Positions 1 to 8,896 of a DNA stretch of 14,385 nucleotides are shown one piece after another (position 1 is the first letter of the stretch; every line of letters begins with the position of its first letter). The stretch is from M55B132 sp964508895 (GTDB lineage: Bacteria > Bacteroidota > Bacteroidia > Bacteroidales > B18-G4). The stretch covers positions 1 through 14,385 of the forward strand of contig CAZDWF010000093.1 of the NCBI GenBank assembly GCA_964508895.1. The letters run 5' to 3'. The translations under genes and the position numbers were made by a program. The notes below the pieces were generated by a model, which made no database searches, was not told the origin of the DNA, and was given only the letters and a program-made list of their open reading frames with translations.

Positions 1-3000
1 ATGGAAATGGGGGAGGCATGCTTCCCGAGCATGTTTTTGCACCAAGGTATGATGACCTGATGGAGAATGCTATTCAGGTAATTGGTGAGAGTGATGGAAA
101 ATTCGACCAAAATGATTATGTGTTGTTTTATGGAGAATCACCTGACGTCTGGGAATATAATAATAGTGATGATCACTTTCATCATAAGAAGAATATATAC
201 TCTAATTACACATATTATTTTATAACTACAGATCTTGGTCCCGGGAAAAGAATCCTGGAGCAATCCTCTTCAACAGTTAGCCCAACCAATACTGTGAGTA
301 GTTTTACTGATCATGCATTTCATGAATTGGATGATTTAAATATTGTTAAAACCGGTCGTCAATGGTTCGATAGTCCTGCTTTTGATTTTAATACAAGCTT
401 TGATTACGATTTTTCATTTCCTAATATTGATGTTAGCAAAGAAGTATATATGAAGATATCCGTTGCTGCCAGGTCTTTCACATCAAGCAATATGAAATTT
501 TATCAGAATGGATCACTGGTATTAACAGCCACTTTATCCAATGTATCTGGAACTCAATATTCTGATTATGCAACAACAAGCGTTAAAAGTACCAGTTTTA
601 ATGTCAGTTCCTCTTCAATTAATATCAGAGCTGATTATAATAAGACTTCCAATGGTGCAGTTGCCTGGTTAGACTACATTGAGTTAAATGCTATAAGGTA
701 TTTGAGCTTTGTCAGCCCTCAGTTATCATTCAGAAATCCTAATTCTTCCGGCCCTGGAAATATAACTGAATTCAACCTTGGAAATGCATCTTCGGCAATA
801 CAGATATGGAACGTTACTGATCCGATAAATGTTAAAAGATTACAAACATCATTATCTGGTAATAATCTTACATTCAGGATCCCAAATGATAGCTTACAGG
901 AATTTATTTCTTTTAATGGCACAGGTTTTTTTACACCTGTCTTTATAAAGCAAGTTGCTAACCAAAATCTTCATTCTCTTAATCCTTATGACCTGATAAT
1001 CATCACGCATCCTTCTTTTGCAAATGAAGCTTATCGTCTGGCATCATTTCATAATTCAGCTGACGGACTAAGTGTGTTTGTTATTGAACCGGAGAAAATA
1101 TATAATGAATTTTCTTCAGGAGCGCAGGATATTACTGGTATAAGAGACTTTATGAAGATGTTTTATGATAAACATACAGGAAATAATCCATTGTACCTTT
1201 TATTATTTGGAGATGCCTCTTATGATTATAAAGACAGAATTGCTGGAAATACAAATTTTGTACCTACATGGGAAGATCAGAAGTCGATGAATATAATAAG
1301 TTCAATTGCAACTGATGATTATTTCGGTTTTATGGATGATATTGAAGGACCTCAATATGCACAATTGTTGGATATTGGAATAGGCCGATTGCCTGTTGCA
1401 ACAATTGAACAGGCCAGATTGGCAGTAGACAAGATCATTAATTACTCAAGCAACAAGCCTGAGGTAATGGGTAATTGGAGAAATATGATATGTTTCGTTG
1501 CTGACGATGAGGACGGAGACCTGCATCTTGAACAAGCTGAAAGACTTGCTGCCAAAATGGATACAATGCATCAGTCATATAATATTGATAAGATTTATGT
1601 GGATGCATATCCACAGGTTTCAACACCTGGTGGACAAAGGGCTCCTGAAGTGAATACAGCTATTAACAGAAGGGTGGATCAGGGAGCCATACTTATGAAT
1701 TATACCGGGCATGGTGGTGAAGTTGGCTGGGGACATGAACGTTTCCTTGAGATCAGTGATATTAATAGCTGGACAAACTATGATAAACTTTCCGTTTTCG
1801 TGACAGCAACCTGTGAGTTCAGCCGTTATGATGATCCTGAAAGAATATCTGCTGGGGAAATAGCTTTCCTGAATCCTAATGGAGGAGCTATTGGTATGTT
1901 TACCACTGCAAGAGCAACTTACGGAAGCTCAAATTTTAACTTAAATAATGCACTCTTTGATTGTGCTTTTGACAAAGTGATTAATGGCAATTATCCACGA
2001 TTTGGTGATATTATCAGATTATCTAAAAACAAAGATGGTGATGTAGGTGATAATGACAGAAAATTTATATTACTTGGTGACCCTGTATTACGTTTATCAT
2101 ATCCTGAATATCAGGTTAATACAATTAATATTAATGGGTCTGTAACTGCCAGTGATACGCTGAAAGCATTGAAAAAAGTTACCGTTAGTGGTGAAGTACA
2201 AGATGAAAACGGGGTAAAACTCAGCTCTTTTAATGGAATTTTATATCCTGTTGTATTTGACAAACCAAGGAAGATCAGAACCCTTGGAACTGATCCTTCA
2301 AGTTCACAAATTACTTTTGATATACAAAACTCTATATTATATAAAGGTAAAGCAAGTATTCTTAATGGTGAATTCTCATTTACTTTTATCGTTCCCAAAG
2401 ATATTGCATACAATTTTGGGTTTGGGAAGATCTCTTATTACGCAAGCACCACCAATACTGATGCTGCCGGATTTGATAAAAGGATTATTGTTGGTGGATA
2501 TGAATCAGGTATCACTCCGGATAATGAAGGACCTGTTATAGATCTTTATATGAATGATGAAAGCTTTGTATTCGGAGGCCTTACAGATCAGAATCCAACC
2601 TTGCTGGCATTTGTTACAGATTCAAGTGGTGTCAATACTGTTGGAAATGGAATCGGGCATGATATCGTTGCTGTGATGGATAGAGATCATGATAAATCAA
2701 TAAACCTGAACGAGTATTATGAAGCAGATCTGAATAGTTATACCAGCGGAACCGTAAAATATCCCTATACTGAATTACAAGATGGAAATCATACCCTGAG
2801 TCTTAAGGTCTGGGATGTTCACAATAATTCTGCAGAAACATATCTTGAGTTTGTGGTTGCTGAATCTGCAGAGTTGGCTTTAGATCATGTTTTGAATTAC
2901 CCTAATCCATTTACAACACATACGGAATTCTTCTTCGAACATAATCAACCAAATACAAATCTTGAAGTTCTTTTACAAATATTCACTGTATCAGGAAGGT

Positions 3001-3191
3001 TGGTTTATACCTATAATGATTATATATCTTCTTCAGGATTCAGGGTAGGACCAATACCTCCTTTTGGGTGGGATGGAAAAGATGATTTTGGTGATAGGTT
3101 AGCCAGAGGAGTGTATTTGTATAAACTCAGTGTTAAATCCATGGATGGATCCTATGCTGATAAACTTGAAAAACTGGTAATTCTTAAATAA
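1..3191 (+). CDS. PorU-like T9SS sortase, copy 1 (C25 cysteine peptidase), 5' end outside the window
   Basis: The reading frame is open from base 3 to the TAA at 3191. The residues before the ATG at 18 (GNGGG, then MLPE) match the PorU signature around residue 212 of the downstream copy, so ATG 18 is internal and about 211 N-terminal residues lie off the window. Counting from ATG 18: a PorU-type N-terminal region; a gingipain-like C25 caspase-fold domain at about 316-697 with the catalytic His in NYTGHGGE (H565) and Cys in TATCEF (C599), 34 apart; Ig-like modules at about 705-950; an EF-hand-like loop at 888-899; and a FlgD/T9SS-type C-terminal domain at about 955-1057 (YPNPF ... GVYLYKLSV ... 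KLVILK). Family role: surface endopeptidase/sortase that cuts the C-terminal signal of T9SS cargo. Clear homology to the next gene over its whole length indicates tandem duplication. Which copy is the housekeeping sortase is inferred, so I leave the symbol empty. Confidence 0.9.
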   Translation, partial: GNGGGMLPEHVFAPRYDDLMENAIQVIGESDGKFDQNDYVLFYGESPDVWEYNNSDDHFHHKKNIYSNYTYYFITTDLGPGKRILEQSSSTVSPTNTVSSFTDHAFHELDDLNIVKTGRQWFDSPAFDFNTSFDYDFSFPNIDVSKEVYMKISVAARSFTSSNMKFYQNGSLVLTATLSNVSGTQYSDYATTSVKSTSFNVSSSSINIRADYNKTSNGAVAWLDYIELNAIRYLSFVSPQLSFRNPNSSGPGNITEFNLGNASSAIQIWNVTDPINVKRLQTSLSGNNLTFRIPNDSLQEFISFNGTGFFTPVFIKQVANQNLHSLNPYDLIIITHPSFANEAYRLASFHNSADGLSVFVIEPEKIYNEFSSGAQDITGIRDFMKMFYDKHTGNNPLYLLLFGDASYDYKDRIAGNTNFVPTWEDQKSMNIISSIATDDYFGFMDDIEGPQYAQLLDIGIGRLPVATIEQARLAVDKIINYSSNKPEVMGNWRNMICFVADDEDGDLHLEQAERLAAKMDTMHQSYNIDKIYVDAYPQVSTPGGQRAPEVNTAINRRVDQGAILMNYTGHGGEVGWGHERFLEISDINSWTNYDKLSVFVTATCEFSRYDDPERISAGEIAFLNPNGGAIGMFTTARATYGSSNFNLNNALFDCAFDKVINGNYPRFGDIIRLSKNKDGDVGDNDRKFILLGDPVLRLSYPEYQVNTININGSVTASDTLKALKKVTVSGEVQDENGVKLSSFNGILYPVVFDKPRKIRTLGTDPSSSQITFDIQNSILYKGKASILNGEFSFTFIVPKDIAYNFGFGKISYYASTTNTDAAGFDKRIIVGGYESGITPDNEGPVIDLYMNDESFVFGGLTDQNPTLLAFVTDSSGVNTVGNGIGHDIVAVMDRDHDKSINLNEYYEADLNSYTSGTVKYPYTELQDGNHTLSLKVWDVHNNSAETYLEFVVAESAELALDHVLNYPNPFTTHTEFFFEHNQPNTNLEVLLQIFTVSGRLVYTYNDYISSSGFRVGPIPPFGWDGKDDFGDRLARGVYLYKLSVKSMDGSYADKLEKLVILK
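2679..2714 (+). other. EF-hand-type Ca2+-binding loop within PorU copy 1
   Basis: The twelve codons read DRDHDKSINLNE, which fits the canonical loop D-x-D-x-D-x-x-I-x-x-x-E with oxygen ligands at positions 1, 3, 5, 7 (Ser), 9 (Asn) and 12 (Glu), and Ile at position 8. It lies between the C25 domain and the C-terminal sorting-like domain. The aligned stretch of the second copy (DEAYREPMKLNN) lacks this pattern. Calcium binding is inferred from the motif only. Confidence 0.5.
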
Positions 3192-3250
3192 ATGTTAATC
3201 AATGCAACCTAATATGTGAAGTGCATGTCTACTTACAAATGTTATTATAA

Positions 3251-6200
3251 ATGAACAAGATACAGTTACTATATATACTTCTGATAATATTTCCTTTATT
3301 TTCTCAGGCACAATCAATTGATAAGAAATTTGTCTGGAATGATCTTCAGACCATTTATATGGGTGAGGATATTAAATGCTATTTCCTGAGTTTTGAAGGC
3401 TCGCAAACTGATTATAGAAGTGGGATGCTACCTGTTTCTTTGGATCGTATTGCAGTAAAATCATCAAACGACAGACTGATCCTGAAGCTTTCTGATGTTG
3501 TTTTTGAAACTCTGCCTGATGAGCTTGTTAATTTGTTAGATGATAAATATCTTATCAGGGATAAATTTCTACTCTTCACTGAAAATTCTTTACTGGACAA
3601 AAAGCCTGTGGCAGATATTGCTTTAATCCCAATAAGGTATAATGCTGAAAATGATAACTATGAAAGATTACTTTCATGTACAATAGAATATGAAATAGTT
3701 GAGATCCAAGCTACGACAAACAGAGACCTTTCAAAAGATTTTTCTTATACATCAATTCTGTCATCAGGAAAGTGGTACAGGATCGCTACTGTTAATTCAG
3801 GTATTCATAAAATTTCTTATTCAGAATTAAAATCAATGGGACTGGATATTGATGATATTGATCCCCGGAATATCAGATTATATGGAAATGGAAATGGTAT
3901 GGTGCCTGAAAGCAACGGAGAAGAAAGACCAGACGATCTTATAGAAAATGCCATTCAAATTGTTGGAGAAGAAGATGGAAGCTTTGATGCTTCAGATTAT
4001 ATTTTATTTTATGGACAGGGTCCCGTAAAGTGGACATATAATTATTTTACAGGATTTTTTGTTCATGAGAATAATTATTACACTGATGAAGTAAACTATT
4101 TTATTACAGCAGACCTGGGCCCGGGAAAAAGGATAATCAATGATGCACCTCTATCTGAAGATGCCACGCATTTTATCAAGGAGTTTATAGATTATCAGGT
4201 TCATGATGTAGATGAAATTAATATATTAAAGTCTGGTAAAATTTGGTTTGGGGAGGAATATAAAGTACAGCTAAGCTATGATTATCAGTTTAACTTTAAG
4301 GATATAGTTATTGGCAAGGACGCTTTGCTTAGAACAAATATTGCTGCAAGATCTTTACAGACCAGTATCTTCGATTTTAGTTATAATGGATCTGTTTTTC
4401 TTAGCGTTCCTATAAATAAAGTTAGTATTAACAGTACAATTTACGCATGGTCTCTTACTCCTGAAATAGTTGAAATAACACCTGTGTCAGACGATATTAC
4501 CATTAATGTAACCTATAACCCATCAAGTACTATTGCAGTGGGCTGGATGAACTTTATTGAAATTAATGCTTTTAGAAACCTGAATATGAATGGAAGCCAG
4601 CTTGCATTTCGTGATATTGAGAATTCTGGTGCTGGGAATATTGCTGAATATCATATTACTAATGCAAATAATGATCTTATTGTTTGGGATATTAGCGATA
4701 AGTATAATATTCATAAAAAGTCAGGAAATTATACAGGAAGTGATTTTGTTTTCAAAGCACATCATGATGACATGGTCGAATACATTGCATTTGATGGAAC
4801 CTCATTTCATTCAATAACATTTATTGAAGAGGTTGAAAATCAAAACCTGCATGCACATAATACTGTAAATTTTGTAATTATTACTCATCCTGATTTCTAT
4901 GATCAGGCAGTTCGTATTGGTGATATTCATCAGCAACATGATAGACTCTCATATTCTGTTGTTACGCTGCAACAGATTTATAATGAATTCTCTTCAGGTG
5001 TACAGGATATTAGTGCAATAAGAGATTATTGCCGGATGCTTTACCTGAGAGGTGATTCAACAAATATGTTGCGTTATGTACTCTTGTTTGGAGACGGATC
5101 TTATGATCCTAAATGCAGGCATATTGATAATTGTAATTATATGCCAACATTTCAGTCGAAAGAATCATTGAAACATGGGTACTCATTTGTAACTGATGAT
5201 TTCTTCGGGCTTTTCGATAGCGATGAAGGTAATAATGCATACGGGAAAACTATAGATGTTGGGGTAGGACGAATGCCTGCATCAAACATTGAACAGGCAA
5301 CACAACTTGTAGATAAAATTGATCATTATCTGTCATCAGATAAAAAAGTACATGGCAACTGGAGAAATAAGGTGTGTTTTATAGCTGATGATGAAGATAA
5401 TAATATACATTTCAAGCAGGCTGAGAGACTGGTTACACTTATTGATACTTCCTATGAAGACTTCCTGATTGACAAGATCTATATGGACGCTTTTATTCAG
5501 GTAAATACAGCTGCCGGGCACAGGTACCCTGATGTTGTTAAAGCTATTAATAATGCAATGAGTGAAGGCGCACTTATTATTAATTATACAGGACATGGTG
5601 GGGAAACCGGTCTGGCTCATGAGAAGATCTGTGATATTCCTACAATTAACTCCTGGAAGAATTTCGATAATATGCCATTATTCATAACAGCTACATGCGA
5701 GTTCAGCCGTTTTGATGAACCTGCTTTTACATCAGCAGGTGAATTGGTAATGTTAAATCCTGATGGAGGGGGTGTTTCTATTTTTACAACTACAAGACTG
5801 GCATGGTCGGATCCTAATTTTAAGTTGAACAAAATTCTTTATGAAAACTGTTTCGAAAGAATTAATGGAGAATATCCACATCTTGGAGACCTGGTTAAAA
5901 TAGCCAAAACAGAAATGTATATTAGCCAGAATGTTAAGAATTTTGTTCTCCTGGGTGATCCGGCTTTAAAGCTTAGATATCCTGAACATTTAATAAAAAC
6001 TTCAGCAATAGAGATTAAAGATATTGCTGCAAGTGGTGACACTTTACAGGCCCTTTCTGAAGTTACTGTAAGTGGCTATGTTGTTGATGTTTATGGTGTC
6101 AACCAGAATAATTTCAATGGTTATGTAATTCCAACTATTTACGATAAGAAAACCCAGTATAAGACTCTGGGCAATGATCCGGGTAGCCAGGTGGCTAACT

Positions 6201-7069
6201 TCAATTTATGCGATAAGATCCTTTATAAGGGAAAAGCAACAGTGAATAATGGGACTTTCTCGTTCACCTTCTTAATGCCAAAAAATATCAATTTTAATTA
6301 CGGCTTGGGCAGGATCTCATATTATGCATACGATACTATTAGTTTTGAAGATGCTCATGGTAAAGAAGATATTGTTGTCGGAGGTATTGATAATACAGTT
6401 CCGGTGGATTATACGGGACCCCAAATGGATGTCTTTCTAAACAATACTTCATTTACTTCCGGAGACTATGTAACTCCAGACCCTCTTCTTATGGTTAGGC
6501 TATATGACGAACAGGGAATAGATGCATTTAACAATACTCTCGGACATGAAATTACTGCCATCCTGGATGAAGCATATCGTGAACCCATGAAGCTTAATAA
6601 CTTTTATGAACCTGATGCTGATACATATAAGAGTGGCTGGGTTTTATATCCAATGGATAGTATTTCTGATGGATTTCATACACTTAGTATAAGATCCTGG
6701 GATATTCATAATAACCCATCTGAAAAAGAGATATCCTTTTACATAAATAAAAAAGGAGAGCTTACTATAAATGAAGTGCAGAATATTCCTAATCCATTTA
6801 GGGACCAGACAACTTTTGTTTTTCATCATAATAAACCAGAAGATACATTCGAACTAGAGATTAGTATTTATAATATCTCCGGACAGGAGGTTGCCCGCTT
6901 GAAGCAAACAGTTCAAAGCCAGGGCCAAAATCTTGAGTCTGTGCGTTGGGATGGTACCAGTGCTAACGGAGGAAAACTCAGTAGAGGTATTTACCCATAT
7001 AGAATACGTATATGGGATCAGGCTGGATATTACAAAGAGTACTCACAAAAATTAATTATAAGCCGATAA
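3251..7069 (+). CDS. porU: Type IX secretion system sortase PorU (C25 gingipain-family peptidase), copy 2
   Basis: Complete 1272-aa protein, in the size range of PorU. It starts with a Sec signal peptide (residues 1-20, hydrophobic LLYILLIIFPLF, predicted cleavage at SQA|QS). The PorU N-terminal signature YGNGNGMVPE is at 211-220. The C25 peptidase domain spans about 532-913, with catalytic H782 (NYTGHGGE) and C816 (TATCEF). Ig-like modules follow at about 918-1165, and a FlgD/T9SS CTD-like domain ends the protein (about 1173-1272; IPNPF ... GIYPYRIRI ... KLIISR). Family role: at the outer surface, PorU in complex with PorV removes the C-terminal sorting domain of T9SS cargo and couples the product to anionic LPS or a similar anchor. 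It lies directly upstream of porV, as in Porphyromonas, which is why I give this copy the symbol. The 59-bp spacer after copy 1 shows no TAnnTTTG promoter box, so co-transcription with copy 1 is likely. Confidence 0.93.
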   Translation: MNKIQLLYILLIIFPLFSQAQSIDKKFVWNDLQTIYMGEDIKCYFLSFEGSQTDYRSGMLPVSLDRIAVKSSNDRLILKLSDVVFETLPDELVNLLDDKYLIRDKFLLFTENSLLDKKPVADIALIPIRYNAENDNYERLLSCTIEYEIVEIQATTNRDLSKDFSYTSILSSGKWYRIATVNSGIHKISYSELKSMGLDIDDIDPRNIRLYGNGNGMVPESNGEERPDDLIENAIQIVGEEDGSFDASDYILFYGQGPVKWTYNYFTGFFVHENNYYTDEVNYFITADLGPGKRIINDAPLSEDATHFIKEFIDYQVHDVDEINILKSGKIWFGEEYKVQLSYDYQFNFKDIVIGKDALLRTNIAARSLQTSIFDFSYNGSVFLSVPINKVSINSTIYAWSLTPEIVEITPVSDDITINVTYNPSSTIAVGWMNFIEINAFRNLNMNGSQLAFRDIENSGAGNIAEYHITNANNDLIVWDISDKYNIHKKSGNYTGSDFVFKAHHDDMVEYIAFDGTSFHSITFIEEVENQNLHAHNTVNFVIITHPDFYDQAVRIGDIHQQHDRLSYSVVTLQQIYNEFSSGVQDISAIRDYCRMLYLRGDSTNMLRYVLLFGDGSYDPKCRHIDNCNYMPTFQSKESLKHGYSFVTDDFFGLFDSDEGNNAYGKTIDVGVGRMPASNIEQATQLVDKIDHYLSSDKKVHGNWRNKVCFIADDEDNNIHFKQAERLVTLIDTSYEDFLIDKIYMDAFIQVNTAAGHRYPDVVKAINNAMSEGALIINYTGHGGETGLAHEKICDIPTINSWKNFDNMPLFITATCEFSRFDEPAFTSAGELVMLNPDGGGVSIFTTTRLAWSDPNFKLNKILYENCFERINGEYPHLGDLVKIAKTEMYISQNVKNFVLLGDPALKLRYPEHLIKTSAIEIKDIAASGDTLQALSEVTVSGYVVDVYGVNQNNFNGYVIPTIYDKKTQYKTLGNDPGSQVANFNLCDKILYKGKATVNNGTFSFTFLMPKNINFNYGLGRISYYAYDTISFEDAHGKEDIVVGGIDNTVPVDYTGPQMDVFLNNTSFTSGDYVTPDPLLMVRLYDEQGIDAFNNTLGHEITAILDEAYREPMKLNNFYEPDADTYKSGWVLYPMDSISDGFHTLSIRSWDIHNNPSEKEISFYINKKGELTINEVQNIPNPFRDQTTFVFHHNKPEDTFELEISIYNISGQEVARLKQTVQSQGQNLESVRWDGTSANGGKLSRGIYPYRIRIWDQAGYYKEYSQKLIISR

Positions 7070-7156
7070 AACACTTTTACCACCATATATTTATTAATGT
7101 TTTTTGATTAATGCTTTATTCATCAAAATGAAGCAATATAGTTTTTAAATATTCGT

Positions 7157-7164
7157 TACATTTG
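7157..7164 (+). promoter_or_regulatory. Candidate Bacteroidota -7 promoter box upstream of porV
   Basis: TACATTTG matches the Bacteroidota sigma-ABfr -7 consensus TAnnTTTG and ends 21 bases before the ATG at 7186, within the 116-bp porU-porV spacer. A good -33 TTTG box at the right distance is not visible, so the call rests on the -7 match alone. If real, porV and ispF can be transcribed apart from the porU genes. Confidence 0.4.
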
Positions 7165-7185
7165 CACTTTTAAATTTTCTAATAG

Positions 7186-8403
7186 ATGATTCACATGAAA
7201 AGTAGGATTTTAGTAATAGTTTTTATAATACTTGCGGGTTCAATTTCTTTTGGACAAACATATAATGATCTTAGCGGACAGGATGGCCTTAATACCATTA
7301 CTACAGCTGTCCCATTTTTACAAATAGCACCTGATGCAAGGGCTGGTGGTATGGCAGATAATGGAGTTTCAACTTCTCCTGACGCAAACTCCATGCATTG
7401 GAATCCTGCAAAATATGCTTTTATGGATAAGCAATTTGGTTTTGCGGTTTCCTTTACTCCCTGGTTAAGAGAATTACAGATCGATGATATATATCTCGGA
7501 TATCTTTCAGGATTTTACAAAATTGATGACAGACAGGCTATAGCAGCCAGCTTAAGGTATTTTACGCTTGGGGAAATCCCGTTTACCGATGAAACCGGAT
7601 TTACAACAGGTATATACAAACCATCTGAATGGGCTATTGATCTTACTTATTCCAGGAAGTTCTCAGAACACTGGTCCGGTGCGATTGCTGCCCGTTTCAT
7701 TTATTCAAACTTAACACTTGGTCAAATGGTTCAGGGAGCTGAAACCAGTGCCGGTACTTCTATTGCTGCTGATGTTGCTTTCTATTATCGTAGTGATGTT
7801 GACCTTGGTAATATTGAAGGAGAATTTGCATTTGGTTTTAATGTTTCAAACATCGGAAATAAGATATCCTATAGTGAGACCAATATTCAAAAGGACTTTA
7901 TTCCAACCAATCTTCGCCTAGGCCCATCCATCAATTTGAATATTGATGACTATAATAAATTGGGATTTGCCCTTGATATTAACAAACTCCTGGTTCCAAC
8001 ACCTCCGATATATAAAAGAAATCCAGATGGTACTTTTGAACAAAATCCTGATGGAAGTTATGTAATAGATAAAGGAAAAGATCCTGACGTTTCTGTTGTT
8101 CAGGGAATGATTCAATCATTCTATGATGCACCAGGAGGTTTCTCAGAGGAGATGAAAGAATTCACCTTTGGTATTTCTACAGAATACTGGTATAATAATA
8201 TCTTTTCGTTACGTGGTGGTTACTTCTGGGAAGATAAAAGCAAAGGTAACCGTAAGTTTTTCTCACTGGGTGCAGGACTACGTTATAATGTTTTCGGATT
8301 GGATTTCTCTTATCTGATCCCAATGGAAAGAAATCATCCTCTTGCAAATACACTAAGGTTTACCTTAATCTTTGATTTCGATGCCTTCAACAATCAAAAC
8401 TAA
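7186..8403 (+). CDS. porV: Type IX secretion system outer-membrane protein PorV (LptO), FadL-type barrel
   Basis: A 405-aa outer-membrane beta-barrel protein. The signal peptide has cleavage near SFG|QT. The mature N-terminus carries the PorV signature TTAVPFLQIAPDARAGGMAD followed by GVSTSPDANSMHWNPAK, and the protein continues as alternating aromatic-rich strands to the terminal LRFTLIFDFDAF. Known role: PorV takes T9SS substrates from the Sov translocon, binds their C-terminal domain and presents them to PorU; it was first described as LptO because of its link to LPS O-deacylation. Length is close to that of characterised PorV proteins (around 390-400 aa). Two in-frame ATGs are possible, 7186 (MIHMKSR) and 7195 (MKSR); the second gives a more typical signal-peptide N-region, and there is no clear ribosome-binding site to decide. 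ispF follows after 8 bp, so the two probably share a transcript. Confidence 0.95.
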   Translation: MIHMKSRILVIVFIILAGSISFGQTYNDLSGQDGLNTITTAVPFLQIAPDARAGGMADNGVSTSPDANSMHWNPAKYAFMDKQFGFAVSFTPWLRELQIDDIYLGYLSGFYKIDDRQAIAASLRYFTLGEIPFTDETGFTTGIYKPSEWAIDLTYSRKFSEHWSGAIAARFIYSNLTLGQMVQGAETSAGTSIAADVAFYYRSDVDLGNIEGEFAFGFNVSNIGNKISYSETNIQKDFIPTNLRLGPSINLNIDDYNKLGFALDINKLLVPTPPIYKRNPDGTFEQNPDGSYVIDKGKDPDVSVVQGMIQSFYDAPGGFSEEMKEFTFGISTEYWYNNIFSLRGGYFWEDKSKGNRKFFSLGAGLRYNVFGLDFSYLIPMERNHPLANTLRFTLIFDFDAFNNQN

Positions 8404-8411
8404 TTATCATA

Positions 8412-8894
8412 ATGTCATTTCGAACAGGCTTTGGTTATGATGTCCATCCTTTAAAAGAAGGAAGGAAGCTGTTTATTGGGGGGATACTCATTCCTGCTGA
8501 AAAAGGAGCTGTGGGACACTCAGATGCTGATGTTCTTATACATGCAATCTGTGATGCTTTATTAGGAGCAGCAAATATGCATGATATAGGTTATCACTTT
8601 CCTGATAGCTCAAGAGAATTCAAAGATATCGACAGTAAAATTATTCTGAAGAAAACAGTAAAGCTGATCAGAAGAAAAGGATTTAATATTGTCAATATTG
8701 ATTCAACCGTTTGCCTGGAGAAACCAAGGATTGCTTCTTATGTTGATGATATGAAAAACATATTGTCGGATTGCATGAAGATCTTCCAGGATCAGTTAAG
8801 CATTAAAGCCACTACAACAGAAAAGCTGGGTTTGGTTGGAAGGGGAGAAGGAATAAGTGCTTATGCAACTGTTCTGATCTCGAAAGAGTCCTAA
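8412..8894 (+). CDS. ispF: 2-C-methyl-D-erythritol 2,4-cyclodiphosphate synthase
   Basis: A 160-aa cytosolic enzyme, normal length for IspF. It converts 4-diphosphocytidyl-2-C-methyl-erythritol 2-phosphate to the 2,4-cyclodiphosphate with release of CMP in the non-mevalonate isoprenoid pathway. Metal ligands are visible: D10 and H12 in GFGYDVHPL, and H44 in VLIHAICDALLGA. Further family motifs are GHSDADV (35-41), DIGYHFPD (58-65), CLEKP (101-105) and the CMP-binding/active-site segment TTTEKLGLVGRGEGISA (134-150). It normally forms a trimer. The ATG is 8 bp after the porV stop and no separate promoter box is visible, so it is probably translated from the porV transcript. The porU-porV-ispF order is shared with Porphyromonas, although isoprenoid synthesis has no known mechanistic tie to secretion. 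Confidence 0.97.
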   Translation: MSFRTGFGYDVHPLKEGRKLFIGGILIPAEKGAVGHSDADVLIHAICDALLGAANMHDIGYHFPDSSREFKDIDSKIILKKTVKLIRRKGFNIVNIDSTVCLEKPRIASYVDDMKNILSDCMKIFQDQLSIKATTTEKLGLVGRGEGISAYATVLISKES

Positions 8895-8896
8895 AT

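Noticed and set aside
18..20. ATG as the start of the first PorU gene
   Set aside because: The frame continues upstream to the window edge, and the residues before it (GNGGG) align with PorU copy 2 at 212-216, so this Met is internal.
1498..1550. Acidic stretch ADDEDGDLHLEQAE in PorU copy 1 as a second EF-hand
   Set aside because: Spacing does not fit the 12-residue loop, and the same segment (ADDEDNNIHFKQAE) is in copy 2, so it is a general C25/PorU family feature.
7091..7125. ATTAAT...GATTAAT and TGAT...ATCA hairpins in the porU-porV spacer as a terminator
   Set aside because: Stems are short and all AT, expected by chance in such AT-rich DNA.
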